Of a DNA stretch of 15,568 nucleotides, positions 15,368 through 15,568 are shown one piece after another. The DNA lies in the NCBI GenBank assembly GCA_002284615.2, contig MU069606.1:372971-388538 (forward strand), read 5' to 3'. This stretch comes from Dunaliella salina. Taxonomy: Eukaryota; Chlorophyta; Chlorophyceae; Chlamydomonadales; Dunaliellaceae. The translations under genes were made by a program, and so were the position numbers. The stretch's first letter is position 1. The number at the start of each line of letters is the position of its first letter. The notes beneath the pieces were generated by a model that worked only from the letters and a program-made list of their open reading frames with translations, did not search any database and had not been told where the DNA came from.

Positions 15368-15568
15368 ATGCATGCAAGGCCAATACAGCAAACACTTGCA
15401 AGGCCACACAGCAAATACCAGCGAGACCATCACAGCAGATGCACACTAGGCCAACACCGGAGATTTACGCAACGCCAACACAGCAGACGCACGCAAGGCC
15501 AACACAGCAGGCGCACACAAAGCCAACACAGCAAATGCATGCAATGCCAACACAGGCGATGTACACAT
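15368..15568 (+). repeat. 24-bp minisatellite, GCAAGGCCAACACAGCA core, open at window end
   Basis: Eight units of 24 bp (one of 23) start at 15368, 15392, 15415, 15439, 15463, 15487, 15511 and 15535, and a ninth begins at 15559. The core is GCAAGGCCAACACAGCA preceded by a variable ATGCAT-like part. From 15415 to the last base one frame is open and reads as an eight-residue Thr/Pro/Gln/His repeat (THARPTQQ, AHTKPTQQ). Variation between units is partly at non-synonymous sites, so coding is possible but unproven. A related single unit lies near 5622. Confidence 0.92.

Noticed and set aside
15368..15568. CRISPR-like series of short repeats
   Set aside because: Units of 24 bp are contiguous and degenerate with no unique spacers; this is a minisatellite in eukaryotic DNA. 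The same holds for the 33-bp array at 5319.

Overview
This is repeat-dominated nuclear DNA from a eukaryote, most likely a protist or alga with a large, gene-sparse genome. Three things point there: long (AC)n/(TG)n microsatellites, many minisatellites and degenerate satellites, and coding potential only as short open stretches bounded by spliceosomal AG and GT dinucleotides. No bacterial operon, rRNA, convincing tRNA or CRISPR array is visible, and no open frame exceeds about 184 codons. The longest frames lie over repeats whose period is a multiple of three. I cannot name the species. A prasinophyte-type green alga or another protist with expanded introns would fit, but that is a guess.

Layout. 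1-1690 is a Sau3A-like minisatellite (TGATCAACTCTGACCCT family) interrupted by a 703-bp element with ~43-bp inverted ends and a 7-bp target duplication. 1725-2255 is a diverged fold-back element with a GGATAC/GGGTAC hexamer array in its loop. 2789-2918 is a small hairpin MITE. 3165-3810 is a satellite built around GCAACAGAGCCAG. 3993-4252 is a 242-bp insertion with a perfect 9-bp target duplication. 4495-4755 is one copy of a dispersed repeat; a second, inverted copy lies at 10478-10635 plus 12060-12160, split by about 1.4 kb. 5205-5460, 6493-6730, 8177-8275, 8810-9440, 11001-11048 and 15368-15568 are further tandem repeats. A long potential Z-DNA tract lies at 6255-6420.

Genes. All credible coding signal is on the + strand. 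Phase-0 candidate exons occur at 7344-7394, 12677-12742 and 13014-13121 (the last ends in TAA). They encode charged Arg/Lys/Glu-rich peptides and could belong to one split gene for a coiled-coil or disordered protein. A separate candidate first coding exon, with good start context and a GTATGC donor, is at 14156-14260.

The most unusual feature is that two of these candidate exons sit inside tandem arrays of their own splice-site regions. In addition, two separate arrays (10142-10310 and 12360-12628) repeat a 9-nt ATCCATGAG-like segment, usually flanked by a pyrimidine-rich AG acceptor and a GT donor, as an array of microexons would look. None of this can be confirmed without transcripts. Exon calls are therefore given moderate confidence and the repeat calls higher confidence.
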